From Stenotrophomonas raiganjensis (SeqCode) (lineage in GTDB: Bacteria > Pseudomonadota > Gammaproteobacteria > Xanthomonadales > Xanthomonadaceae): DNA of 64,000 bases. How positions within the stretch are numbered: the stretch's first letter is position 1; every line of letters begins with the position of its first letter. Shown here piece by piece: positions 8,979 to 16,782 of the stretch. The stretch spans positions 186,001-250,000 of the forward strand of contig NZ_JAUTXR010000195.1 of assembly GCF_030658505.1 (NCBI RefSeq), written 5' to 3'. A program made the translations under genes and the position numbers. The notes beneath the pieces were generated by a model. It was not told the DNA's origin. It ran no database searches and saw only the letters and a list, made by a program, of their open reading frames with translations.

Positions 8979-11276
8979 ATGAGTCCGATGCGCCACGCCC
9001 TGCTGCACCGCCCGCTGCTCACCCTCGCCATTGCCGCCGCGCTGCCGGCATTGGCCCATGCCGAAGACAGTCCCAGTGCCGATGCCGAGGCATCTGCCGA
9101 GGCCGCGCGCGCCGTCGTCGCCCTCGACCAGGTGATGGTGACCGCGCAGAAACGCGCCACCAATCTGCAGGAGACCCCGATCTCGGTGTCGGTGGTCGAT
9201 GCCGAAGCGCTGAAGGATCGCAGCGCGATCTCGCTGGGCAGCCTGTCCGATGGTTCCATCCCGTCGCTGCGGGTCACGCCGTTCGCCACCCGCAGTTCTG
9301 CATTGAACATCGGCATCCGTGGCATCGGCGCCTCCGGCGACGCCAACCAACCGGCCCGCGATGCCGGCGTCGGTATCTACGTCGACGGGGTGTTCATGGG
9401 CCGCGCACAGGGCCTGGGCAGTATGCTCTATGACGTGGAGCGCATCGAAGTGTTGAAGGGCCCGCAGGGCACGTTGTTCGGCCGCAATACCGAGGGTGGT
9501 GCGGTGAGCATCGTGACCAAGGCACCCAGCGGCGAATTCGGCGGCAGCGTCAGCGCCGGCGTGTCCAACTTCAGCGGCTACAACAGTGCCCTGCACCTGG
9601 ACCTGCCCAAGGTGGGCGACGTCAGCTTCAAGATCGACGCGGTGCAGGCCAGGCGCGGAGGTACCACCGACAATCCGATGCGCGGCGAGCGCGACTTCAA
9701 CAGCTACGACAAGCGCGGCGCACGCCTGAGTGCGCTGTGGCAGCCGAGCGATGATTTCTCGCTGCTGTACGCGTTCGATCGCTCCTACGACGCCACCACG
9801 CCTTACCACACCCAGGTGCTGGTGCCGGGCGCCTACCTCAGTCCGTTGCAGAAGGCCGGTGCCAGCCTGGATCGCCGCGACAGCGCGATCCTCGGTGGAC
9901 CACAGGAGGACAACATCGGGCGCACCAGTGGCCATCTGTTGAACCTGTCATGGACGCTGAATGACAGCCTGGAGCTGAAGTCGATCAGTTCCTACCGCGA
10001 ACTGACCCAGGGCCAGTTCGACATGGGCCTGGTCGATGCGATTTCGGCCTACGGTGGCGCTGGCACGCCGTTCGGGCGCTACAGCCTGGCGCAGGTCTAC
10101 CAGCACCAGTACAGCCAGGAATTCCAGCTGATCGGAAACACCTCGCAGGTGCAGTTCCTCGGCGGTGCGTTCTACTACCACGAGACCGCCGGCGACAATG
10201 CGCAGACCCCGAACATGCTGGTGTGGGGGCCGGGTGGCAACAGCTACACGGTCAATCCGGCGACCAACCCGCTGGATCTCTCGCGGGTACGCATCGACCG
10301 TGCCAGCAAGGCCTGGACCGACAGCCTGGGTGTATTCGGCCAGGCCACGTGGACACCGGAATCACTGCAGCGCCTGCACCTGACTGCCGGCGGTCGCTAC
10401 ACCCGCGACGACAAGAAGGGCAGCCTGTACATCGTCAACGGCGCGGCAACGAACCTTGCGTTCAAGGACCGTTGGAGCCGCTTCGACCCGATGGTCAACA
10501 TCGCCTATGACCTCGGCGAACACGCGATGGTCTATGCCAAGTACAGCACCGGCTTCAAGGCCGGTGGCGCCAACTCGCGTTCGACCAATTACTCGGCATT
10601 CGGTCCAGAGGAAGTGACGGCCTATGAGGTGGGCTTCAAATCGCAGTTCTGGGACAACCGTGCGCGCCTGAACCTGGCCGTGTTCGATTCGACCATCGCG
10701 CACAAGCAGATGGACTTCTCGCTGCCGTTCGACCCGAACAGCGGTGAAACCCGCACCACCATGGTCACCACCAATGCACTGGGCGATGGCAAGTCGCGCG
10801 GCGCGGAGGTGGAGTTCAATGTGATGCCGGTGGACAACCTCACCCTCGGCCTCAACTACGCCTACACGAAGATCGATGCGCAGACTGCGACGGACCCGTT
10901 CGGCGCTGGTGTACAGGTGACCGTGCAGCCGCTGCTGGCGCCGAAGAACGCAGGCAGTCTGTCGCTGGACTACCTGGTGCCATTCGCCAACTTCTCGGCG
11001 CTGAAATTCCATGTGGATGGCAACTGGTCTGACGGCTACTACACCAGCGAGTACGACCAGATGCTGACCGACAGCTCGTTCGTGGTGAATGCGCGCGTAG
11101 CGCTGGTGGATGTGCCGGTCAACAGCACCGGCACCACGATGTCGTTCTCGCTGTGGGCACGCAACCTGCTGGACGAGCAGCACCTGTTCTACAAGATCAA
11201 CAGCGCGCCGCTGGGCCAGAGCGGCATCTTCAACGACCCTCGCACTTTTGGCCTGGAAGTGGCCGTCAACTTCTGA
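8979..11276 (+). CDS. TonB-dependent outer-membrane receptor
   Basis: 765 aa from the ATG at 8979. I chose it over the frame's earlier ATG at 8913, which lies inside the operator. Signal peptide MRHALLHRPLLTLAIAAALPALAHA; TonB box-like VMVTAQKRA at about residues 45-55; plug domain with GIRGIGASGDANQPA, YVDGVFMGRAQG and RIEVLKGPQGTLFGRNTEGG; then a 22-strand barrel ending in the aromatic C-terminus VAVNF. This class imports siderophores, vitamins, carbohydrates or lipid-derived substrates using TonB energy. Divergent from the TetR gene and followed after 17 nt by a tyrosine phosphatase gene with its own good ribosome site, so the two are probably co-transcribed. Confidence 0.93.
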   Translation: MSPMRHALLHRPLLTLAIAAALPALAHAEDSPSADAEASAEAARAVVALDQVMVTAQKRATNLQETPISVSVVDAEALKDRSAISLGSLSDGSIPSLRVTPFATRSSALNIGIRGIGASGDANQPARDAGVGIYVDGVFMGRAQGLGSMLYDVERIEVLKGPQGTLFGRNTEGGAVSIVTKAPSGEFGGSVSAGVSNFSGYNSALHLDLPKVGDVSFKIDAVQARRGGTTDNPMRGERDFNSYDKRGARLSALWQPSDDFSLLYAFDRSYDATTPYHTQVLVPGAYLSPLQKAGASLDRRDSAILGGPQEDNIGRTSGHLLNLSWTLNDSLELKSISSYRELTQGQFDMGLVDAISAYGGAGTPFGRYSLAQVYQHQYSQEFQLIGNTSQVQFLGGAFYYHETAGDNAQTPNMLVWGPGGNSYTVNPATNPLDLSRVRIDRASKAWTDSLGVFGQATWTPESLQRLHLTAGGRYTRDDKKGSLYIVNGAATNLAFKDRWSRFDPMVNIAYDLGEHAMVYAKYSTGFKAGGANSRSTNYSAFGPEEVTAYEVGFKSQFWDNRARLNLAVFDSTIAHKQMDFSLPFDPNSGETRTTMVTTNALGDGKSRGAEVEFNVMPVDNLTLGLNYAYTKIDAQTATDPFGAGVQVTVQPLLAPKNAGSLSLDYLVPFANFSALKFHVDGNWSDGYYTSEYDQMLTDSSFVVNARVALVDVPVNSTGTTMSFSLWARNLLDEQHLFYKINSAPLGQSGIFNDPRTFGLEVAVNF

Positions 11277-11293
11277 TTCGAACGGAGAACCCC

Positions 11294-12190
11294 ATGAAGA
11301 TCCGCCACACCGACCTTGCCCTGGCCCTGATGCTGAGCCTGCCGCTGGCTGCAAGTGCACTTGCAGCCGATGCACCGCAGGCCGTTGCCACGAAGGCCGT
11401 GGCCTCCGCCAATGTGAAGCCGGTCGCTGCCGACGCGCAGCGCGTGATTCCGTTGCAGGGTGCCTGGAACGTACGCACCTTCGCAGGCCTGCAGGGCCGC
11501 CATGGCCCGATTCCGGCCGATGCGTTCGTGCGCACCGCCGACCTTGGTCGCCTCACCGATGCCGACCGTGATGCCCTGGCCGCGGCGGGCGTGAAGCTGG
11601 ACATCGACCTGCGCACCGCCGATGAGGAAGCACAGTCACCAGACCTGCTGGCCCGCGATGATCGCTTCGACTACCAGCGCATCTCGCTGATGGGCACGGA
11701 GAAGATGGACCTGCAGAAAATGATGACCAGCTTCCCCGATTCGCTCGGCGAAGCCTATGTGCAGTGGCTGGGCCACAGCCAGCCGCAGTTCAAGCAGGTG
11801 TTCCAGCGCATCGCCGCTCAGCAGGACGGTGCCGTGCTGTTCCATTGCACGGCCGGCAAGGACCGCACCGGCATCATCGCTGGCCTGCTGCTGGACCTGG
11901 CGGGCGTGCCGAAGGCCGAGATCGTGCACAACTACGCGATCTCCGCGCACTACCTGGAAGGGCAGCCAAAGGACAGCGCGATGAACGCGCAGATCTTGGC
12001 GCTGATCAAGCAGAACCCGCAGATCGCCCGCAAGATGGCTGGCATGTCCGGTACCGCACCGGACAACATGGAGCAGTTCCTGGCGGCACTGCACAGCCAG
12101 TACGGTGGTGCGGAGGGCTACCTGAAGTCGATCGGGGTCAGCGAGCAGGAGATCCAGCAGCTGAAGGTGCGGCTGGGCCAGGCCGGCTGA
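11294..12190 (+). CDS. Secreted protein-tyrosine phosphatase (Y_phosphatase3 type)
   Basis: 298 aa from the ATG at 11294, preceded by GGAGAACCCC. Signal peptide MKIRHTDLALALMLSLPLAASALA. The catalytic P-loop HCTAGKDRTG is present with the nucleophile at Cys185. FRTADLGRLT-like and DIDLRTADEEAQSP segments upstream match the tyrosine/serine phosphatase family that includes LipA-like and inositol-phosphate-active enzymes. It should act in the periplasm or outside the cell. The family's physiological substrates vary (phosphotyrosine, phosphoinositides). Its position behind a TonB receptor hints that it processes a phosphorylated ligand, which is inference only. Confidence 0.88.
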   Translation: MKIRHTDLALALMLSLPLAASALAADAPQAVATKAVASANVKPVAADAQRVIPLQGAWNVRTFAGLQGRHGPIPADAFVRTADLGRLTDADRDALAAAGVKLDIDLRTADEEAQSPDLLARDDRFDYQRISLMGTEKMDLQKMMTSFPDSLGEAYVQWLGHSQPQFKQVFQRIAAQQDGAVLFHCTAGKDRTGIIAGLLLDLAGVPKAEIVHNYAISAHYLEGQPKDSAMNAQILALIKQNPQIARKMAGMSGTAPDNMEQFLAALHSQYGGAEGYLKSIGVSEQEIQQLKVRLGQAG

Positions 12191-12246
12191 GGGTAGTGCC
12201 GGCCGCTGGCCGGCATTGCCGCAGCCAGGTACGGCCTGGCCCTACC
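12191..12246. repeat. SMAG-like double hairpin
   Basis: A GGTAG...CTACC frame encloses two stems: TGCCGGCC-gct-GGCCGGCA (12197-12215) and GCCAGG-n5-CCTGGC. The GTAGTGCCGGCC opening resembles a second SMAG subtype of Stenotrophomonas. It fills the whole gap between two convergent genes and is a likely bidirectional end signal. Confidence 0.65.
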
Positions 12247-12499
12247 GGTCGGGCTTTACCCTGGCAACCCGTATCCGGTACTGGTACACGTTGTCGCCTT
12301 CGATGCGCGTGGCCTCCGTGCCACGCACCTGGCCAACCTTCTGGTTCGAGCCCGTGACCGGCTGCGCCTGCACTTCGGTTTCGTGTTCGAAGGAATGCGA
12401 TTTGTCGGTGTTGCGGTAATAGCGGTACAGCGCCCAGTACAGCGCAGTTGCGCCGGCCGGACCTGCCGCCAACAGCCAGAGGCCGCTATCGTCGCTCAT
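12242..12499 (-). CDS. Small membrane protein, function unknown
   Basis: 85 aa. The start ATG at 12499 overlaps the stop of the zinc-ribbon gene (ATGA), so translation is coupled. One hydrophobic segment (LWLLAAGPAGATALYWALYR, residues 7-26) is followed by a charged, soluble tail (YYRNTDKSHSFEHETEVQ...YQYRIRVARVKPDR). I do not recognise a family. The third gene of the SPFH operon, it probably anchors or assists the other two. Confidence 0.75.
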   Translation of the reverse strand: MSDDSGLWLLAAGPAGATALYWALYRYYRNTDKSHSFEHETEVQAQPVTGSNQKVGQVRGTEATRIEGDNVYQYRIRVARVKPDR

Positions 12500-13848
12500 G
12501 AGGTTGCCATCAGGATGAGAATTGCCAGTGCTTCGATGACCGTGCCGGCCGTCAGCGCCGCCAGCAGCATCTTCCACTGCTGCACGGGCACGCTGCCCAT
12601 GGTTTCGCCGGTGCGGCCGTTCACGGCGATGTAGTGCAGCATGCCGCCGTTCTTGCCGGGCTGGTGGTACGAGTAGAGCCAGACCGGCAGGTACATCGAC
12701 ACCCAGCGGGTGCCATGCACTTCCAGCTGTTCCTGCTCCCAGCGCACGCCGCGGTTGTAGCCGCGCACCGAGGACTCCACCTGCGATCGGGCAATCGACA
12801 GCAGCTGGTCCTCCAATCGTGGCCGCAGCGCCTCCACGTCCAGGTTGCGCTTCTCCGAAGTGAAGCCGGCCAGGTACGAGGCATTCCACTTCACCGCGTT
12901 CTTGGTATCGAACGGCAGGATGGTGTTGATGATGTTGTTGGTGTTGGCACGGACATCCAGATTGCCGCGTTCCGCGGAGGATTCCAGCGGCAGGTCATCG
13001 ACCGTGAAGTCGACCTGGCGCTCGATCTGGTAGACGTCGGCGTCATACACGGTGCGCTTGTTCTTTTCGCTGCCCACCGTGTACTGGCGGGTCTGGATCT
13101 CGCCCTTGCCGGCCACGGCCGCGCTGACGTTGCTGTCGACGATCATGTAGGGCAGGAACACGCCCACCACGTTCTCCGGGGTGAACTGGTCCTTGAACGC
13201 CTTCAGCGCGAACATGCGGCGCTTGTCGACGAACTGGCGGATGCGCGCGACCGCATCGTCCTTCTTGATGTGGAAGGGCAGCACCGCATCGGGCACCGCA
13301 CCATTGCTGATCTGCTCGTTGACGCCGAAGACGTGGCGGCACCAGTGGCAGCGCGCCGTCATCGTGCTTTCGGTATTGACCGTGACTTCGGCGCCGCAGC
13401 CCGTGCACTTGAACGTCATCAACGCCGAGGTGTCGGCATCGATGTTGCGTGCGCCGGAGGCGATGACCGTGCCACGCAACTGGTCAATGGCCTCGCCAAG
13501 CCCGAATTCCTCCTCGACCCGCGCGCCATGCCATTCGTGACGGCAGTACAGGCAGACCAGGATATCGGTGCCGGCCTTGGGCCGGATGTCGGTGGCGCCG
13601 CACTTCGGGCAGCGGTTGAGGCCGTCCTTCAGCTCGCTGGCCGAAGTGTCGATAGCCACAGGATCCGGCGCTTCCACTTCATTGCGGATGGCCTGTGGCA
13701 GTTTCGAGGTGTCCAGCGGGAAGCTGCCGGGCAGGGGAGGGACGTCCTGCGGCGAACCCGGCCCGTCCAACGACGACGCAGGCAAGGGCGGCGGCGTCGC
13801 GGGCGCGGATCCGGGCAGCGGCGGTGGGCCGTTTCGGGGATCGGACAT
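12496..13848 (-). CDS. Zinc-ribbon membrane-associated protein
   Basis: 450 aa. A Pro-rich disordered N-terminus (residues 1-60) is followed by two zinc-binding units: CPKCGATDI...CLYCRHEW (about 79-105) and CTGCGAEV...CHWCRHVFG (about 150-175). A long beta-rich region of unknown fold follows, then a C-terminal hydrophobic segment (MLLAALTAGTVIEALAILILM). Similar zinc-ribbon proteins are found next to SPFH-domain proteins. It begins 20 nt after the SPFH gene and overlaps the next gene by 4 nt, so the three form one operon. The biochemical role is not known; a membrane-protein quality-control or scaffold role is inference. Confidence 0.75.
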   Translation of the reverse strand: MSDPRNGPPPLPGSAPATPPPLPASSLDGPGSPQDVPPLPGSFPLDTSKLPQAIRNEVEAPDPVAIDTSASELKDGLNRCPKCGATDIRPKAGTDILVCLYCRHEWHGARVEEEFGLGEAIDQLRGTVIASGARNIDADTSALMTFKCTGCGAEVTVNTESTMTARCHWCRHVFGVNEQISNGAVPDAVLPFHIKKDDAVARIRQFVDKRRMFALKAFKDQFTPENVVGVFLPYMIVDSNVSAAVAGKGEIQTRQYTVGSEKNKRTVYDADVYQIERQVDFTVDDLPLESSAERGNLDVRANTNNIINTILPFDTKNAVKWNASYLAGFTSEKRNLDVEALRPRLEDQLLSIARSQVESSVRGYNRGVRWEQEQLEVHGTRWVSMYLPVWLYSYHQPGKNGGMLHYIAVNGRTGETMGSVPVQQWKMLLAALTAGTVIEALAILILMATS

Positions 13849-13868
13849 GTGGGTTGTGCGTCCTGCCG

Positions 13869-15008
13869 TTACAGGCCCAGTGCCTTGGCTTTCAGGGCGT
13901 CATAGTCGCCCTGGGTGATCAGGCCCAGGTCCAGCATTTCCTTGGCTTTTTTCAGCTTGGCGACCGGGTCATCCGCGGCCGGGGCGACCGGCTGCTGCAT
14001 GCCACCGACCCCGAACATGCCCGAGGCCATGCCGACACCGACCAGGCCCGCCGCGCCGCCGTTCTCGCCGGCCGACTGGATGCCCTGCGCCACGCTGGCC
14101 TGCAGGTTGGAATTGCCACGCGCGCCCGACAGCGCATCGGCGCGCTGCACGGTCTTCAGCAGTTCGCGGGTGTTGGCGTCGTACTCGATCGAGACGATGG
14201 CGGTCTTGACGATGGCCAGGCCGCGGTCGGACTTCCACTGGTAACCCTGCTCGACGGCGGCCGACAGGCTCTGCGCGAAGCCCAGCGAGTCCTGCTGCAG
14301 CTTGGTGATGCGGTTGCCCTTGCCCGGGTCGTTGGTATACAGGCTGAAGGCCGGGGCCAGCGAAGCGACCACTTCATTGAAAAGCTGGCTGGCGGCGGCG
14401 TTGTCCAGATCGGTGAAGTCGAACACCTGGCCCGGCTGCAGGTAGCTGGCCGGCACGAAGTTCTTCACGAACAGGATCGGGTCGACGATCTTCAGCGTGT
14501 ACGAGCCACGGGTGACTGCGCCTACCTGGGTGTTGAGGAAACCGTCGTCCCAGTAGATTTCCGACTGCGTGCCGAAGCGGTTGTCCGGCAGTTCCTTCAG
14601 CGAGACGAAATAGGCCGCCTGCTGCGAACCCGGCTGGCCGCCGAACTTGAAGCGTTCCCAGCTCTGCTTGATGAAGGTGCTGACCAGGCCATCGCCGGCG
14701 AAGATCGACTGCGAGTTCAGATCGTCCGAACGCCACTCGTAGCCACCCGGTTCGGCGACGAACGCGGTGACCGCGCCGTCCTGGAACAGCAGCAGGCCGT
14801 AGCCCTCCGGCACGATGATCTTCGAGCCGTTGCTGATGATGTTGGACGAGCCGCTGGTGTTGGAGCCGCGGCCGGCGTTGGTGCCCTGCGGCACCGCCGC
14901 GAAGAGGGCGGCCGTGGACGGCAGGCCCGCCGGCACGGTGTAGAAGTCCTTCCACTGGTCGGCCAGCACACCGCCAACCGCACCCTTCACCGCCTGTACC
15001 AGACCCAT
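13869..15008 (-). CDS. SPFH-domain protein with C-terminal SHOCT-like motif
   Basis: 379 aa from the ATG at 15008, which has AGGGAG upstream. The body (KIIVPEGYGLLLFQDGAVT, GEYEWRS-like strands, then FVSLKELPDNRFGT and NTQVGAVTRGSYTLKIVDPILF) is that of the bacterial SPFH subgroup annotated as virion-core-like. There is a Gly/Ala-rich linker (about residues 300-350) and a final short helix pair, KLKKAKEMLDLGLITQGDYDALK, typical of SHOCT domains. SPFH proteins assemble into membrane-associated rings. First gene of a three-gene operon. Confidence 0.82.
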   Translation of the reverse strand: MGLVQAVKGAVGGVLADQWKDFYTVPAGLPSTAALFAAVPQGTNAGRGSNTSGSSNIISNGSKIIVPEGYGLLLFQDGAVTAFVAEPGGYEWRSDDLNSQSIFAGDGLVSTFIKQSWERFKFGGQPGSQQAAYFVSLKELPDNRFGTQSEIYWDDGFLNTQVGAVTRGSYTLKIVDPILFVKNFVPASYLQPGQVFDFTDLDNAAASQLFNEVVASLAPAFSLYTNDPGKGNRITKLQQDSLGFAQSLSAAVEQGYQWKSDRGLAIVKTAIVSIEYDANTRELLKTVQRADALSGARGNSNLQASVAQGIQSAGENGGAAGLVGVGMASGMFGVGGMQQPVAPAADDPVAKLKKAKEMLDLGLITQGDYDALKAKALGL

Positions 15009-15191
15009 GTCCAACTCCCTGTGATTCGAGGGCAGGCACCGTGCCTGCCGAGCTTGGCTGAATATAGCAGCAGGAGTACGAGCAAGGGGGGCGCAGGCTG
15101 GCACTGCGCGAGCGTCCGTGTTCAGGTTGCAGCGGTGGGCTGGGGCCGGGCAAGATCGTGGCGTCCAACCACAGTTCAGGGAAGAGTGTTC

Positions 15192-16682
15192 ATGGTCAGT
15201 GAGGTTGATTTTCGAGTACCGATCCCAGGGGTAGCGATCAACTTCGGACTAGGGGGGAGTACGTTCGTCAGTACCCAGTTCCACACCGTGGCGCTCGACC
15301 CTCTTCTGCCACCAAACAGCGCTTGGGTAATTGCTGCGGCTGAGGATTGTGGCTACGGCACGAATGCGTTTGGCAAGGCAAGAATCAATGCGATGCCATG
15401 GGAATGGCAGAAGCTTGCGATGCACTTGGCACGTCGTCTTCAGCTGGTGCGTTCGACGCTTGATGTGGTTGCGCCGGTACCGGGTGCCGGTCTTGTTAAG
15501 AGAGCTTCGTTTGTAAGGTTTCTTGAGTCCTCAGAAAAGACCAGCTGCGCGTTCGTACTGGGAATGCTCTATGCAAGGCTAGCTGCGGAGCGATGGTTCA
15601 CGTTCAACGGCATGGGGAACGTCCTCAAGCATTTCTGGCACTACTCGATTCTGCATAACCCGGCGGTTTCCCTCCAAGGGCTGACGCCAGCACCAAACAC
15701 GAGGAACCCTGACTTTGTCTTGGGCAGTAATCTGGGCAAGTGGTCCACACTCGAGTCGAAGGGCACCTTCGGCACGGCTGATTTCAACAAGCTGCGGGAT
15801 GGTTTGAAGCAAGCCAACAAATTCACGGGCATTTCCATCGCCTGGCCCGGAGCTGCTGCTGTCATGCAGCCCATTGGTGAACGTTCCTGCACTCTGACTT
15901 GTTTCTCCGCGGTCGACGAGCTGCAGTCGATACAGTTGACGCTTCCCCCGCCACCTCCTATTCCGGCGGCTCCCGCAGCGCTGGGAGCCGCACCGGAGCC
16001 GGTGATCTTCGCACCCGCGGCTGAATTTGTGCGTTACCTCGACGCCTTGGGGCAGCTGGACTGCCATCGAGGTGAGACCTCCATAGTCGAGACCGACGAA
16101 GCAGGCATCGACTGGTATCGCTCGGTGCATGTGCCGGGCTTCCTTTTCGGTGTATCGCCCGAGCATCGCAATGTCGAAGAGCAACTGAAATGGGCCGTGG
16201 CTGCCCTGAGTTTGATCATGCCGCTGGTCGCAGAGCTGCGAAGCGGCGAGACGACGGGTCGTGCTTTGCGGACCGTCGTGACTGGGCTAATTTACGAAGT
16301 TGGTCAGCGTGCTGCCAAGATTGATCTGAGCGAAGCCGAATCGTTGGCGTGGAGTGGGCTTGTCGAGCACCTGCAGGAACTGATGCAGGCCGATGCGCAG
16401 TCGCCGAGTTGGACTATGGTCCTCGACCATGTGTGGAACGCCCCCGTGTTGGGCGGTTTCAATTCAGGCACGCTCGGATCACCGATCACCACTCTCGACG
16501 GCTTGTGGAACTATCTGGACAAGAAGGTCACACCTCTGCGCCTCAACAAGGCAATGGAAGCAAGGCTTGAGAGGAGATTTGATGCGCCCGGCGCGGGAGG
16601 AACTGGAGTCACGACGCACGGCCTGTTCGTGAAAGAGTGCAGGGAGACCGCACCAAAGGGGTCGCGCGTGCCGCGCCTTTGA
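15192..16682 (+). CDS. Orphan protein with possible PD-(D/E)xK nuclease core
   Basis: 496 aa from the ATG at 15192, with GGGAAGAG in front. The frame stays open far upstream, but that part is antisense to the SPFH gene. I do not recognise a family. A candidate PD-(D/E)xK motif is visible: Pro173-Asp174 in RNPDFVLG, then Glu188-Ser-Lys190 in STLESKGTFG, spaced as in restriction-endonuclease-like folds. A Pro/Ala-rich linker (about residues 255-278) separates this half from a mostly helical C-terminal half. Codon use is looser and less GC-rich than in its neighbours, which suggests horizontal acquisition. It stands alone, without a methylase or helicase beside it. Confidence 0.7.
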   Translation: MVSEVDFRVPIPGVAINFGLGGSTFVSTQFHTVALDPLLPPNSAWVIAAAEDCGYGTNAFGKARINAMPWEWQKLAMHLARRLQLVRSTLDVVAPVPGAGLVKRASFVRFLESSEKTSCAFVLGMLYARLAAERWFTFNGMGNVLKHFWHYSILHNPAVSLQGLTPAPNTRNPDFVLGSNLGKWSTLESKGTFGTADFNKLRDGLKQANKFTGISIAWPGAAAVMQPIGERSCTLTCFSAVDELQSIQLTLPPPPPIPAAPAALGAAPEPVIFAPAAEFVRYLDALGQLDCHRGETSIVETDEAGIDWYRSVHVPGFLFGVSPEHRNVEEQLKWAVAALSLIMPLVAELRSGETTGRALRTVVTGLIYEVGQRAAKIDLSEAESLAWSGLVEHLQELMQADAQSPSWTMVLDHVWNAPVLGGFNSGTLGSPITTLDGLWNYLDKKVTPLRLNKAMEARLERRFDAPGAGGTGVTTHGLFVKECRETAPKGSRVPRL

Positions 16683-16684
16683 AT

Positions 16685-16707
16685 GGGTCGCCAGAAGCAG
16701 GCGACCC
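16685..16707. terminator. Hairpin between convergent genes
   Basis: Perfect 8-bp stem GGGTCGCC-agaagca-GGCGACCC just after the orphan gene's stop. There is no T-run, but it sits between convergent genes where an end signal is expected. Confidence 0.5.
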
Positions 16708-16782
16708 CGCCTACCAGGCACGACCCGGGCAAGGCGGGGAGGTGGATAATCGGCTGAAGTGTCGTTAGGGGCCGGCTTGCCG

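Noticed and set aside
13695..15191. Long plus-strand open frame in front of the orphan 496-aa gene, giving a 995-aa protein
   Set aside because: It lies antisense to the SPFH gene, its translation has no domain content, and a good ribosome site with an ATG exists at 15192.
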